Source: Streptomyces mirabilis (lineage in GTDB: Bacteria; Actinomycetota; Actinomycetes; Streptomycetales; Streptomycetaceae). Taken from it: 64,000 bases of DNA. The stretch covers positions 62,001 to 126,000 of the forward strand of contig NZ_JBCJKP010000002.1 in assembly GCF_039503195.1 (NCBI RefSeq), in the 5' to 3' direction. Every line of letters starts with the position of its first letter. Positions within the stretch are counted from its first letter, which is position 1. The notes under the pieces were generated by a model, which was not told the DNA's origin, did no database searches, and worked only from the letters and a program-made list of their open reading frames with translations. Below, piece after piece: positions 1 through 9,056 of this stretch. A program made the translations under genes and the position numbers.

Positions 1-476
1 TCGCGGTCCACGTGCACCGACGGGAAGCGGGCGGCCAGCTGGTCGGCCTGCCGCCAGTGGGTGGCCACACGGCACCCGTCCAGCAGGCCCGCGGCCGCCA
101 GCGGGAAGGCTCCCGCGCACAGGGAGGCCACCCGGCCGGCCGAGCGGGCCAGTCGCGTCAGCTCCTCGATCAGCCCGTGGTCTTCCACGGACACGTGCCA
201 GTTGGGACTGCCGGGAACCATGAGTGTGCCGATCCGCCCGGACCACTCCTCAAGCACCCCGTCGGAGGCAAGCCGCAACCCGGACGTGGTCCGCACCTCC
301 TTACCGCTGGGAGACAGGGCAACAACCCGGTAGCGGCCCCCGTGGTCGTTGGCGGCCGCCAGGACGTCCATCGGCCCGGTGACGTCCAGCGCCTGCACCC
401 CGTCATAGAGGACCATCACGACGAGGTGGGTGCGCGGGCGCCTGTCCGCGCTGGCCGGGCCGTTCGAGGTGATCAT
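1..476 (-). CDS. GlxA/AraC-family transcriptional regulator, N-terminal DJ-1/PfpI-like domain (partial, runs off the left edge)
   Basis: Read on the minus strand from an ATG at 476, the frame is open to the window edge. It encodes a DJ-1/PfpI-like domain of the GlxA class: an early segment LVVMVLYDGVQALDVTGPMD, a nucleophile-elbow region ASLCAGAFPLAAAGLLDG, then ATHWRQADQLAARFP. In this family that domain precedes a C-terminal AraC-type DNA-binding domain, which would lie left of the window. The start is uncertain because no strong ribosome-binding site precedes the ATG, and an in-frame GTG lies about 27 bases upstream. Family assignment is from motifs only; the ligand is unknown. Confidence 0.75.
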   Translation of the reverse strand, partial: MITSNGPASADRRPRTHLVVMVLYDGVQALDVTGPMDVLAAANDHGGRYRVVALSPSGKEVRTTSGLRLASDGVLEEWSGRIGTLMVPGSPNWHVSVEDHGLIEELTRLARSAGRVASLCAGAFPLAAAGLLDGCRVATHWRQADQLAARFPSVHVDR

Positions 477-694
477 GACTGCCAGGGTCGGGCCAGGCCT
501 CACGGCGGGGCAAGGACCGATACCCCTCGTATCCGGCCATCGCCCGCAGGAGGGCCGAACGGGGGCCGGCCGGACAGGCTGCGGGCATCGCGCAGCCGGG
601 CTCCTGTCCGCCCCGGCGCTCACGTCGGGAGCGAGCTGCGGCAGCGGCCCCCTGGTGCAGGCCGACGGGCCGGCTCGCCCGTGCTCGGGATTTC

Positions 695-2203
695 TCACAG
701 CAGTCCGGTTCGGGCGGCGTACCAGCCCAGCTGCATGCGGGTGGTGGAGCCGGTGAGGGACATCAGACGGCGGATACGCCGGTGGACCGTGCGGACGCTG
801 AGCCCCAGTTGGGAGGCCAGGGCCTTGTCGGGCAGGCCGGCCAGCATCAGTGCGAGCAGCTCGAGGTCGCCGCCGCCGACGGTGGTCAGCGCGTCGTTTT
901 CGGGCCCGGCCTCATCGTGGAGCTGCAGAGGCACCGAGCGGTCCCAGACGTGCTCGAACAGGGCCGTCAAAGCATCCACGATCCCCGTAGTGCGGATCAG
1001 GAGGCAGCCGCAGGCCATCTCCTGCTGGTCGCTGCGGACCGCGATCATGGCAAGGTGGCGGTCGGCGATGACGAACTTGCTGGGCAGGATCGTCGCGGCG
1101 CGGGCCTGTTCACCGGCATTCAGGTAGCCGCGCAGTTGCTCTCGCGCGCCGGGCTGTGCCAGTACGGCCCGCTCATAGACGGCCCGGTAGCCAACGCCCC
1201 GCTCCAGCATCTCCAGCTCCGTGTCATTGCGGTCCAGGGCCAGGGCAAAGGGCAGGCGGGTGAAACTGAGCACCTCCTGGCAGGCCGTGCGCTGCAGGTG
1301 CACGAAGCACTCCCGGATTTCTTCGGGGCTGCTCAGGAGCTGGGCCGGCGGGCCGGCCCCGGCCGCACGGCTGCGGTAGGTCTGCATCAGTGTGTCGATG
1401 CGTGACTGGACCTTCAGCAGGGCCAGCTGGCGCTGCATCACCGCCGCCGCCACCGCGACGTCGGGTGCCACGGCCGTGTACCGGCCGCCACCCGCGGTGT
1501 CCTGCCTGGCCACGAGCCCGAGCGCTGCATCGTCGCGGTCGGTGGCGGCCACCGTCAGCGCGGCATCCGCCGCGCCGGGGGTGGCGATGGTGTGGGGCCT
1601 GCCGTTGTTGCCGGCTGCGACGACGAACAGGGTGCCGTACTGGGTGGTGAGCTGGTTGAGGGCCTGGCTGTCGGGGTCGGTGCCATCCGTCGGCTGTCCG
1701 CCCAGACTCAGGTCGGCGACCTTCGCGCCGTGCTGGGCCGCCCACTCCATGCCGACGATGATGGAGGAGTCCATCCCCTCGCCGTCGTCGTTGAGGACCT
1801 TGACGTTCAAGAGGCTGGCGCCGTAGGCGGCGCCCTTGCGTGCCCCGCCGGAGGCAGCGCCGGTGCCGGCGATGGTGCCCGCCACGTGGGTGCCGTGGCC
1901 GACGTGGTCGAGAGCGTCCGGGGCGTCGGAGAAGTTGACCGATTCGGTGACCTGGGTCGACAGGTCGGGGTGGGTGGTGTCGATTCCGGTGTCGATGACG
2001 GCGACCTTCACGCCCTTGCCGGTGGCGCCGGTGGACCACGCCGCCGGGGCGTTGATCTTCTGAAGGTTCCAGTCCAGGCCGGCGGCCTTGACCTTGCCGT
2101 CCAGCCACACATGCTGGATACCGGCCAGCGCACCACCCAGCGTGCCCGCAGCCTTGTGGCCGGCCAGCGCGCTGCGGCCGGCCAGCGCCAGGGCCGTTCC
2201 CAA
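695..2203 (-). pseudogene. Chimeric ORF: truncated subtilisin-like S8 protease fused in frame to the C-terminus of a TrmB/LuxR-type regulator
   Basis: Residues 1 to about 235 are a peptidase S8 domain with the Asp motif VIDTGID (Asp71), the His motif HGTHVAGT (His103) and the oxyanion segment AAGNN (Asn199). The GTSMA segment with the nucleophilic Ser is missing, and the N-terminal signal and propeptide are incomplete; the frame opens at a TTG. From about residue 241 (APDVAVAAAV) the sequence matches the non-HTH core and C-terminal LuxR-type helix-turn-helix (LASQLGLSVRTVHRRIRRL) of Streptomyces TrmB-like regulators, which normally start with a winged helix. The join is in frame with no stop. 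It looks like a recombination product that removed both the protease active site and the regulator N-terminus. Whether it is expressed cannot be told; proteolysis is not expected. Confidence 0.6.
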
Positions 2204-2321
2204 ACTGGTCAGCGAGCAGGTTCCGCATGGGACCGTGCGCGTCGTTGCCCAGGATTCTGGTGGTCCCCGCAGCGGCGCGCCGGGCGGTGGCCGGCTGCCT
2301 GTGGTCGTACGGGCTTGGTGG

Positions 2322-2857
2322 TCACCCGGGCTCGGGGGCGGTGACGGCCGGGGCGGCGCCGAGGAGGCCGAGGAGGGTCTCGCGGTGGAGGTCCGCGATC
2401 GGGCCGAGGAAGTCCGGGTGGCGCAGCAGGGGGGCCGCGCGGTGGTCGCGCGGGCTGGGGATGGTCAGCCGGCGCGCGTCGCCCACACTGTCGGGGCCGT
2501 GGTGGGTGGCGGCCAGGCAGGCGGCGGCCAGGGCGGCGAGGTCGGCGTCGGCCAGCAGGCAGGCCGCCCAGCTGACGACGGTCTCGTCGACCTGGGTGCG
2601 CCAGGCGTGGGTGGCGTCCGTCAGCGGGGGTGCGTCGGCGCCGGTGACGAAGTCCAGCCGGCCGGAGCCGCCGGGGCCGAGCAGGTCCAGCAGTTCGGCG
2701 TCCAGTGCGGTGGGGTAGCGCAGGGCGGCGGCGATGGTGGCCGCGTGTCCTGCCTGGGCTTCGGCCAGAGCCTGGTTCAGCGGGCCGGCGGCCGGGGGAA
2801 GGCCGCCAGCAGCCAGCGTGTGGAGGCGGCGATGACGGGCGAGAGAGCGGTGGGCAT
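2322..2857 (-). CDS. Hypothetical protein, frame interrupted by one missing C
   Basis: A minus-strand ATG at 2857 begins MPTALSPVIAAST and runs into a stop near 2777, while the adjacent frame carries a well-composed protein (LNQALAEAQAGHAATIAAAL ... LLGLLGAAPAVTAPEPG) to 2322. Adding one C to the C-run read on the minus strand (plus-strand G-run 2794-2798) joins the two into about 179 residues, rich in Ala and Leu and probably all-helical. No family is recognised. The single-base repair matches several other breaks in this window, so a sequencing indel is as likely as a real mutation. Confidence 0.4.
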
Positions 2858-3093
2858 GGTGGGCCGTCCTGTGCGTGTGCCCGCCTGTCCTGGGTGTTCC
2901 GGTGTGGGTGATCCGGTCGCGGGCACTGCGCGCCCGGGCGGGGATGTGCGGGGCGGACAACGGTACGGCGGTCTCCCGCGGGGCGACAGGAGCTGCGTCA
3001 CAGCCGGGGCGGTGGGGCGGCGCCGGGGGCTGTGGCAGGGAGACGCGCCTCACCTTCGTTGATGTCATACAGGAGCAGCCGGGCGTGCGGTCC

Positions 3094-3385
3094 AGACGAA
3101 TGAGTCCGGTGTCGGGGCCGGTGCGCGAGCTTGAAGAGAGGGCGCTCAAGATCATGTTGTGACGCACGGCCTGAACACCCTCTTGACCGCGCTGTACGTG
3201 AAGATCGACAACGAGATCGGGGGGACCCGGGGGATGGGACGGCCGCCACTGCTGACCGACCGAACTCGTCTGCCTTGCCCTGGCGCAAGCCCTGCTCGGC
3301 CACCGCTCCGGGGCGCGCTGGCTGCGCTTCGCCCGCAAGCACCTGACCGGCATGTTCCCCTGCCTCCCTCAACAGTCGGGCTGAC
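3094..3385 (+). pseudogene. Left-end remnant of an IS982-type insertion sequence with a broken transposase
   Basis: After about 65 bases of element end, a reading frame from about 3159 gives LNTLLTALYVKIDNEIGG and MGRPPLLTD, the N-terminus of an IS982-like transposase. The continuation (LVCLALAQALLGHRSG, ARWLRFARKHLTGMFP) lies in another frame, so the gene is frameshifted, and it stops near 3385 far short of a full transposase. The first 73 bases (3094-3166) recur in inverted orientation at 6276-6348 with about three differences. The element is inactive. Family naming rests on remembered protein similarity and is moderately secure. Confidence 0.6.
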
Positions 3386-3454
3386 GATCTGCTCGACGCC
3401 GAGTTCGCGGAAGGCGCCGCGCCCCGGGAGAGGCGGTGGCTCCGACCGCGGTGG

Positions 3455-4051
3455 TCAACGCTTTTCGCGTCGGCTGCGGATGCTCAGGGCGATGACGGAG
3501 ACAAGGAACCACAAGGCACCGAAGGCTGAGTATCCGGCGACGGAGGAGAGGCTGCTCGTCGCCGAGGCGGACATGGCAGCGAAGGAGGCACCGGCGAGGA
3601 CGGACAGTCCGCCGCTGATGACCATGGGCCACTGGGCACCGACGGTGCGTCGGCGCCGGATCGCCACGACGAGCTGGATCGCTCCGGAAAGGAGGGCCCA
3701 GATGCCGAACACGAGCAGGGCCGACCCGATGGTGGAGAAGACGGCAACGATCATCCCGGCGGTGGTGGCGAGGCCGAGAGCCATGTTGGTGGTACCGAGG
3801 CGGTCCGTGGAGCCGGTGCCAGCCATGCGACGCTCGAGGAGTGTGGCGATGACGTCCCACAGGGGGTAGCTGACGAGCAGCACGGCCGCGATCACGGTGG
3901 GCTTGTCCGCCGACACGAGCGAGGCGGAGGTCGCGACGACGAGTGCCACCCAGATCAGGGAGAAGGCGACTCGGATCAGATAGAGCGATCGGAGCCCGGA
4001 GGACGTCGTGGTGGTCGTGTGCGTGCTCGAAGTCACGGTGGTCTGAGTCAT
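3455..4051 (-). CDS. HdeD-like / DUF308 integral membrane protein
   Basis: The 198-residue protein starts at the ATG at 4051 after a Thr/Ser-rich cytosolic N-terminus. It has about six hydrophobic segments (for example RVAFSLIWVALVVATSASLV, ALGLATTAGMIVAVFSTIGS, GYSAFGALWFLVSVIALSI), with short arginine-rich loops such as AIRRRRT. This fits the DUF308/HdeD group of small polytopic membrane proteins; no catalytic motif is visible. It is transcribed divergently from the sensor-kinase gene across a region carrying a 14-bp inverted repeat, so it may be a target of that two-component system. The block lies between two inverted insertion-sequence remnants. Confidence 0.7.
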   Translation of the reverse strand: MTQTTVTSSTHTTTTTSSGLRSLYLIRVAFSLIWVALVVATSASLVSADKPTVIAAVLLVSYPLWDVIATLLERRMAGTGSTDRLGTTNMALGLATTAGMIVAVFSTIGSALLVFGIWALLSGAIQLVVAIRRRRTVGAQWPMVISGGLSVLAGASFAAMSASATSSLSSVAGYSAFGALWFLVSVIALSIRSRREKR

Positions 4052-4126
4052 CGGGTGTCCCGTTTTGTGATCGTGATGGTGTGAGACGGTCGCCTCGATG
4101 AGGAGTCTCAGCGGCCTCGGGAGGAG

Positions 4127-4234
4127 CCGTGTACTTCGAACGAAGTAGTTCTGCCATCCACTTCGAATCGAATGAGTTCTGCCGTCCCCATCGCCCGGAC
4201 CGGGCTCGCCGTCTACATCATTCGAAGTACACGG
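4127..4234. promoter_or_regulatory. 14-bp perfect inverted repeat and internal direct repeats in a divergent promoter region
   Basis: CCGTGTACTTCGAA at 4127-4140 is repeated as its exact complement TTCGAAGTACACGG at 4221-4234. Between them an ACTTCGAA ... AGTTCTGCC unit occurs twice. The array sits between the divergently read DUF308-like gene and the sensor-kinase gene, where an autoregulatory response-regulator site would be expected. That role is inferred from position. Confidence 0.5.
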
Positions 4235-4263
4235 CCGCAGCACACGTGGACGAGAATCAGACC

Positions 4264-5448
4264 ATGGTCGAGGCGCAGAGCAATCAGGACGGGCCCGTGG
4301 CACCCCTGTGGGTCCGCCGCCCCAAGTCGCTGCACCTCATCGCCTATTCGGTGGCCGCGCTGGTGTTCACCGGCCAGATCGCGGCAGTGATCCTGCGAGG
4401 GTCGGATTGGCCGACGGCCCTCTCCGTACTCCTCGCCGGTGGCGGTGTCGCCCTCTCGTGGTGGAGGCCGTGGGCAGGACTGGTCGTAACGAGCGCGGCG
4501 TCCTTCGCCGTCACAGCGGTGGGCCACGACCCCCTGTCGGTGTGGATGATGGCAGTGCTCGTGCTGTTCTCGGTCACCCTCAGGGGGAAGCAGCCGCTGG
4601 CCGGAACCGGCATCGTGGCGGCGTTCTTCCTGGGGGCGTTCATGACGCTGGGAGGATTCCGCGGCGGCGCGATCGTGGGAGCCGCCGCACTCTTCTCAGC
4701 CATAGCAGGAGGGGCGACAGGGGCCGCGCTGCGCATCCATCGAGAGCACTGGCGCACCCTGGAGGAACGGGCCGAAAGCGCCATCGCCACCCGCGAGATC
4801 GAAGCCACCCGACGGGTGACCGAGGAACGGCTCCGCATCGCCCGGGACCTCCACGACGTCATCGGCCACCAGGTCGCGATGCTGAGCCTGCATCTCGGTG
4901 CCGCGGAGATCGGGCTGCCCGAAGACGCCGAGTCCTCCCGGCAGGCCCTGGTCTCAGCCAGGTCCAGCGCCCGCGCCGTCGTCGTCGAAACGCAACGGAT
5001 TCTCGCGCTCCTCCGCCTCGCAGACGACATCTCCGAAGACGAGGCGCTCCGGCCGACCCCGGCGCTCAGCGGCCTGGAAGGCCTTATCGCCTCTTTCGAG
5101 AGCATCGGCCTCGACGTCCATCCCTCCATCGACATCCCCGCCGGTTTCGTGGAGCCCAGCGTCGGCGTGACGGTCTACCGGGTCGTTCAGGAAGCGCTCA
5201 CGAATGCCTACCGGCATGGAGAGGGGGCGGCAACGGTGGATGTGGGCCAGCGCGACGGCAGGATCTGCGTCACCGTGGAGAACCGCGTCGGTCGCTCACT
5301 GCGCGGCTCCGGCTCGGGCAGCGGACTCGGGCTCGTGGGGATGCGCGAACGCGTCGAGTCCTCCAGCGGGCGGCTGACGATCGACAGTGACGACGGGCGA
5401 TTCCGGGTCCATGCGGAGTTCAGCCCTCTGGGAGCCGTCGTCCGATGA
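4264..5448 (+). CDS. NarL-family sensor histidine kinase
   Basis: The chosen start is the ATG at 4264 (394 residues), just before the first hydrophobic segment; the open frame extends upstream to 4129, but that stretch holds the inverted-repeat operator. Four or five N-terminal membrane segments (about residues 25-150) lead to a coiled region and a HisKA_3 dimerisation box with RDLHDVIGHQ, phosphoacceptor His197. The C-terminus has an HATPase domain with an N-box (EALTNAYRHG) and glycine-rich SGSGLGLVGMRERV. It is a complete kinase lacking a recognisable extracellular sensor domain. Its stop overlaps the response-regulator start by four bases (ATGA), so the two genes are translationally coupled. 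Confidence 0.9.
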   Translation: MVEAQSNQDGPVAPLWVRRPKSLHLIAYSVAALVFTGQIAAVILRGSDWPTALSVLLAGGGVALSWWRPWAGLVVTSAASFAVTAVGHDPLSVWMMAVLVLFSVTLRGKQPLAGTGIVAAFFLGAFMTLGGFRGGAIVGAAALFSAIAGGATGAALRIHREHWRTLEERAESAIATREIEATRRVTEERLRIARDLHDVIGHQVAMLSLHLGAAEIGLPEDAESSRQALVSARSSARAVVVETQRILALLRLADDISEDEALRPTPALSGLEGLIASFESIGLDVHPSIDIPAGFVEPSVGVTVYRVVQEALTNAYRHGEGAATVDVGQRDGRICVTVENRVGRSLRGSGSGSGLGLVGMRERVESSSGRLTIDSDDGRFRVHAEFSPLGAVVR

Positions 5449-6104
5449 CGCGGATTCTGATCGTCGACGACCAGGACGAGATAAGGGCCGGCATCAAAGC
5501 GATGCTCCGGCTCGACCCAAGTCTCGTTGTTGCGGGTGATCTCTCCGATGGGCTCCAGGTCGTCCCCTTCCTCCGGGACCACCCCGTCGACCTGGTCCTG
5601 ATGGACATCCGGATGCCCGGCATCGACGGTGTCGAAGCCACCCGCCGGATCCGCAAAGAGCACCCGCCCGCAAAGATGCGGGTGATCGTGCTGACCACCT
5701 TTGACCAGGACGACATCGTTCTCGCCGCCCTTCGCGCGGGCGCCAACGGCTTCCTGAGCAAGACCGTGAGCCCCGCTGAACTCGTCGCCGGAATCACCGA
5801 GGTCGTTGGCGGTGGCGGTGCGCTGTCGGCCGCCGCGACGGCCGCGCTCATCGGTCACATGACCGACAGTCCGCCCCCGGTGATCGACCAGGAACTGCTG
5901 CGACGCTTCGACGCTCTGACACCCAGGGAGCGGGACGTGGTCGTTCTCGTCGCGAGCGGTCTCGGCAACGACGAGATCGCGGCCCAGATGTCCGTGTCGC
6001 CGTTCACCGTGAAGACGCATGCGGTGCGGGCCATGGCGAAGGTCGGCGCACGTGATCGAGCGCAACTCGTCTCGTTCGCCTTCCGGGCCGGCGTCTACCC
6101 CTGA
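5445..6104 (+). CDS. NarL/LuxR-family two-component response regulator
   Basis: This 219-residue protein has a receiver domain with the acidic pocket at Asp9-Asp10 (IVDDQD), phosphoacceptor Asp54 (LVLMDIRMPG) and conserved Lys in FLSKTV. A C-terminal LuxR helix-turn-helix follows (LTPRERDVVVLVASGLGNDE ... VSPFTVKTHAVRAMAKVG). It overlaps the sensor kinase by four bases and must be its partner. The inverted repeat at 4127-4234 upstream of the pair is a candidate binding site. The target process is unknown; the divergent membrane protein gene is the obvious local candidate. Confidence 0.92.
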   Translation: MTRILIVDDQDEIRAGIKAMLRLDPSLVVAGDLSDGLQVVPFLRDHPVDLVLMDIRMPGIDGVEATRRIRKEHPPAKMRVIVLTTFDQDDIVLAALRAGANGFLSKTVSPAELVAGITEVVGGGGALSAAATAALIGHMTDSPPPVIDQELLRRFDALTPRERDVVVLVASGLGNDEIAAQMSVSPFTVKTHAVRAMAKVGARDRAQLVSFAFRAGVYP

Positions 6105-6240
6105 ACCTGCCGAGCAGAACCCCGAAACAGGTGGCCGCCGTGGCGATGCCGAGCAGTCCGGCGGGCGGGACGGCGTGGGCACGTACCTGGAAGACCTCGC
6201 CGTCGCGCTGCGCGAGCGGCGCGCCCGGACCTGTACCTGC

Positions 6241-6348
6241 GGGGCAGGGCTTGCGCCAGGGCAAGGCAGACGGGTTGCGTCACAACATGGTCTTGAGCGC
6301 CCTCTCTTCACGCTCGCGCACCGGTCCCGACACCGGACTCATTCGTCT
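6241..6348 (-). mobile_element. Inverted remnant of the same IS982-type element
   Basis: The segment 6276-6348, read on the minus strand, matches the element end at 3094-3166 with about three mismatches in 73. Beyond it the minus strand continues with CGTCTGCCTTGCCCTGGCGC, matching an internal transposase stretch near 3270 (LVCLALAQAL), so this copy has an internal deletion. The element end overlaps the stop codon of the neighbouring GH15 gene (6347-6349). Together with 3094-3385 it frames the two-component island. Confidence 0.6.
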
Positions 6349-8227
6349 AGCCGAGCATGCGGTCGAGGTTGAAGGCGGCGCTGATCAGGGCGAGGTGGGT
6401 GAAGGCCTGGGGGAAGTTTCCGCGCTGTTCGCCGGTGACACCGATCTCCTCCGCGTAGAGGCCGAGGTGGTTGGCGTAGGTGAGCATCTTCTCGAAGGCG
6501 AGGCGGGCCTCGTCCAGGCGGCCGGCGCGGGTGAGTGCCTCGACGTACCAGAAGGAGCAGATCGAGAAGGTGCCTTCCTCGCCCTGGAGGCCGTCGGGGC
6601 TGGCCTGGGGGTCGTAGCGGTAGACCAGGGAGTCGGACACCAGGTCCTCGCCGAGGGCGTCGAGGGTGGCGAGCCATTTGGGGTCGGTCGGGGCGATGAA
6701 CTTGGCCAGCGGCATCATCAGCAGGGAGGCGTCGAGGATGTCGCTGTCCTCGTACTGGGTGAAGGCGTGGCGTTCGGCGGACCAGCCGTGGCTCATGATG
6801 CGCCGGTAGATCGTGTCGCGGACGGCGCCCCAGCGGACCATGTCGGCGGGCAGGCCGCGGTGGTGGGCCAGCCGCATGGCGCGTTCGATCGCCACCCAGC
6901 ACATGAGGCGGGAGTAGAGGAACGTCTTGCGGCCGCCGCGGGTCTCCCAGACTCCCTCGTCGGGCTGGTCCCAGTGGTCGCACACCCAGTCGACGAGCTC
7001 GCTGATGCTGTCCCAGTGGGCGCTGGAGATGGGCTTGCCCCACTTGTCGTAGAGGTAGAGGGAGTCGATGAGTGCTCCGTAGATGTCGAGCTGGAGCTGG
7101 TCGACGGCGGCGTTGCCGACGCGTACGGGGGCTGAGCCGCGGTAGCCCTCGAGGTGGGGCAGTTCGCGTTCGGGCAGGTCACGGCATCCGTCGATGCCGT
7201 ACATGATCTGCAGGGGGCCGGTGGGTCCGGTCGGGCCGTCGGGGGCGCGCTGGACGTGCTCGGTGACGAAGCCCATGAAGGCTTCGGCTTCGTCGGTGAA
7301 GCCGAGTCTGAGCATCGCGTACACGCAGAACGCGGCGTCGCGGATCCACACGTAGCGGTAGTCCCAGTTGCGTTCGCCGCCGATCTGTTCGGGCAGGCTG
7401 GTGGTCGGCGCGGCAACGATGGCGCCGGTGGGGGCGTAGGTGAGGAGTTTGAGGGTGAGGGCGGAGCGGTGGACCATTTCCCGCCAGCGGCCGCGGTAGC
7501 GGGACTGGGACAGCCAGTGGCGCCAGTAGCGGACGGTCGCGTTGAATTCTCGTTCCGCCTCGGCGACGGCGCAGAAGCGGGGTGCCACGTCGCCGCCGAT
7601 CTGGTCGATGGTGAAGACGGCCGTCTCGCCCTCGTGCAGTTTGAACAGGGCCCAGACGTCCGGGCCGTCGATCTCGATGGGCGCGGTGGAGGTCAGGGCG
7701 AGGTGCAGCGAGGCGGAGGCGAAGACCGCCTGGCCGGCCCCGGCGTGCACGGTGTGGGGTGCGGTGCCGTACTCGAAGCGGGGGGCGACGCGGGCGCGGA
7801 AGGGGAGTGCTCCGCGGACGCACACCACGCGGCGGATGAGGCGGTGGCGGTCGGCCTCGCGTGAGTCGTCGACGACGGGCATGAAGTCCTGGATCTCGCC
7901 GACTCCGTCGTCCGCGAAGAAGCGGGTGATCAGGACGTTGGTGTCGGGGAAGTAGAACTGTTTGGTGCGGGTGGGGACGTCGGGGGCGAGTTCGAAGGAT
8001 CCGCCCCGTTCGGCGTCGAGGATCGAGGCGAAGACGCTGGGTGCGTCGAAGCGGGAGCAGCAGTACCAGTCGATGGTGCCGTTCGTGCCGACGAGGGCGG
8101 CGCTGCGCAGGTCGCCGATCAGGCCGTGCTCGGCGATGGGCAGGTAGCCGGGGGTGCCGGTGCCGCGGGGGCCGGCGGATGTCCGGTCGCTGTCCTTCGC
8201 TCCGGCCTCAGGAGTCGCTTCAGCCAC
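6347..8227 (-). CDS. Glycoside hydrolase family 15 protein (trehalase/glucoamylase-like)
   Basis: The 626-residue protein has the GH15 plan of actinobacterial trehalases and glucoamylase-like enzymes: an N-terminal beta-rich domain beginning IAEHGLIGDLRSAALVGTNG (with TIDWYCCSRFDAPSVFA), then an (alpha/alpha)6 barrel with WDYRYVWIRDAAFCVYAM, GVWETRG and EEGTFSICSFWYVEALTRAG. The acidic residues in the last two motifs fall at conserved family positions and are likely catalytic. No signal peptide is visible, so it should act in the cytoplasm, probably on trehalose or a maltosyl glucan. The stop codon coincides with the end of an insertion-sequence remnant, so the extreme C-terminus may have been altered. 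Confidence 0.88.
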   Translation of the reverse strand: MAEATPEAGAKDSDRTSAGPRGTGTPGYLPIAEHGLIGDLRSAALVGTNGTIDWYCCSRFDAPSVFASILDAERGGSFELAPDVPTRTKQFYFPDTNVLITRFFADDGVGEIQDFMPVVDDSREADRHRLIRRVVCVRGALPFRARVAPRFEYGTAPHTVHAGAGQAVFASASLHLALTSTAPIEIDGPDVWALFKLHEGETAVFTIDQIGGDVAPRFCAVAEAEREFNATVRYWRHWLSQSRYRGRWREMVHRSALTLKLLTYAPTGAIVAAPTTSLPEQIGGERNWDYRYVWIRDAAFCVYAMLRLGFTDEAEAFMGFVTEHVQRAPDGPTGPTGPLQIMYGIDGCRDLPERELPHLEGYRGSAPVRVGNAAVDQLQLDIYGALIDSLYLYDKWGKPISSAHWDSISELVDWVCDHWDQPDEGVWETRGGRKTFLYSRLMCWVAIERAMRLAHHRGLPADMVRWGAVRDTIYRRIMSHGWSAERHAFTQYEDSDILDASLLMMPLAKFIAPTDPKWLATLDALGEDLVSDSLVYRYDPQASPDGLQGEEGTFSICSFWYVEALTRAGRLDEARLAFEKMLTYANHLGLYAEEIGVTGEQRGNFPQAFTHLALISAAFNLDRMLG

Positions 8228-8531
8228 GTCAGCCTCCTTGGGCTTCGCCCGAGCCGCCCCCTGGGGTCCAGGCTAGGGCCTGTCCGGCGGATCAGGTCGG
8301 AGGGACGTATCGGCGCCTCTTAAGCGCAGGTGAGAGGGGTCTGGTGCGTGCAGTCACGAACGAGCCGAGTGGTGATCTTGTGCATGCAGTCACGGCGCCG
8401 GTCAGCGATCCGGGCATGGATTTTCGCGATCTTCAGCCTTGCGGCCAGGACAAATGGATGGTCCACATGGTGAGCAAGGGAGGACCTTCGGCCCGATGCG
8501 AGCCGGTGCCGGTACGAGAGACCTTGAGGGC
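8228..8531. other. Intergenic region with a dispersed short repeat copy
   Basis: This is the divergent space between the GH15 gene and the pyridoxamine-oxidase-like gene. AGGGCCTGTCCGGCGGATC at 8276-8294 matches the arm of the hairpin at 16701-16718, so it is one copy of a dispersed short repeat. Two similar phrases (TGCATGCAGTCACG-like) recur at about 8345 and 8382. No further gene was recognised. Confidence 0.45.
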
Positions 8532-9008
8532 ATGACCGGGATTGCGCCGCCGATGGGTCGGCTCGATCGGCAACGCTGTATGGAGCTGCTCGAGCGGGGC
8601 GGCTATGGGCGAGTGGTGTTCACCGAGCGCGCTCTGCCGGCGATCGTGCCTGTGAACTACCTGATGAACGACGGCGTGGTAATCGGCGGCGGTTCGGCTG
8701 CGCACCTGCCCCAGGCACTCGACGGTGATGTGGTGGCCTTTGAAGCCGATGGGACGGATGCGGCGAGCGACGCCGCATGGCACGTGTGCGTGACCGGCTA
8801 TGCGCATGTTGTCACGGACGCGGCGCAGCGTGAACACCTGGCCCGGTCGACGGCGGCTTGGGTCCCAGCCCCTGAGGAGGTCCTGGTACGGATCACCACC
8901 AGTGAGGTGAGCGGCCGCAGCTTCCCTCTGACCGGCACCCCCCACCACAGTGGACGAGTGCCCTGGCCCAGTGCTGCCGGACCAGGGGCAGGCACCAAGC
9001 ATCGATAG
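8532..9008 (+). CDS. Pyridoxamine 5'-phosphate oxidase-family (FMN-binding split-barrel) protein
   Basis: The likely start is the ATG at 8532, giving 158 residues that open with LDRQRCMELLERGGYGRVVF and ALPAIVPVNYLMNDGVVIGG. This is the usual N-terminal signature of small actinobacterial split-barrel flavin or F420 binding proteins. The fold dimerises around FMN or F420; a substrate cannot be deduced. The frame is open upstream to 8439 but that part is not family-like. It precedes the GAF sensor gene on the same strand by about 50 bases and may be co-transcribed, a pairing often seen in dormancy or hypoxia-type regulons. Confidence 0.75.
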   Translation: MTGIAPPMGRLDRQRCMELLERGGYGRVVFTERALPAIVPVNYLMNDGVVIGGGSAAHLPQALDGDVVAFEADGTDAASDAAWHVCVTGYAHVVTDAAQREHLARSTAAWVPAPEEVLVRITTSEVSGRSFPLTGTPHHSGRVPWPSAAGPGAGTKHR

Positions 9009-9056
9009 GAAAATTCGGGGTAATCATTGCTATAAGTCACATATAGGGGCGCACCG

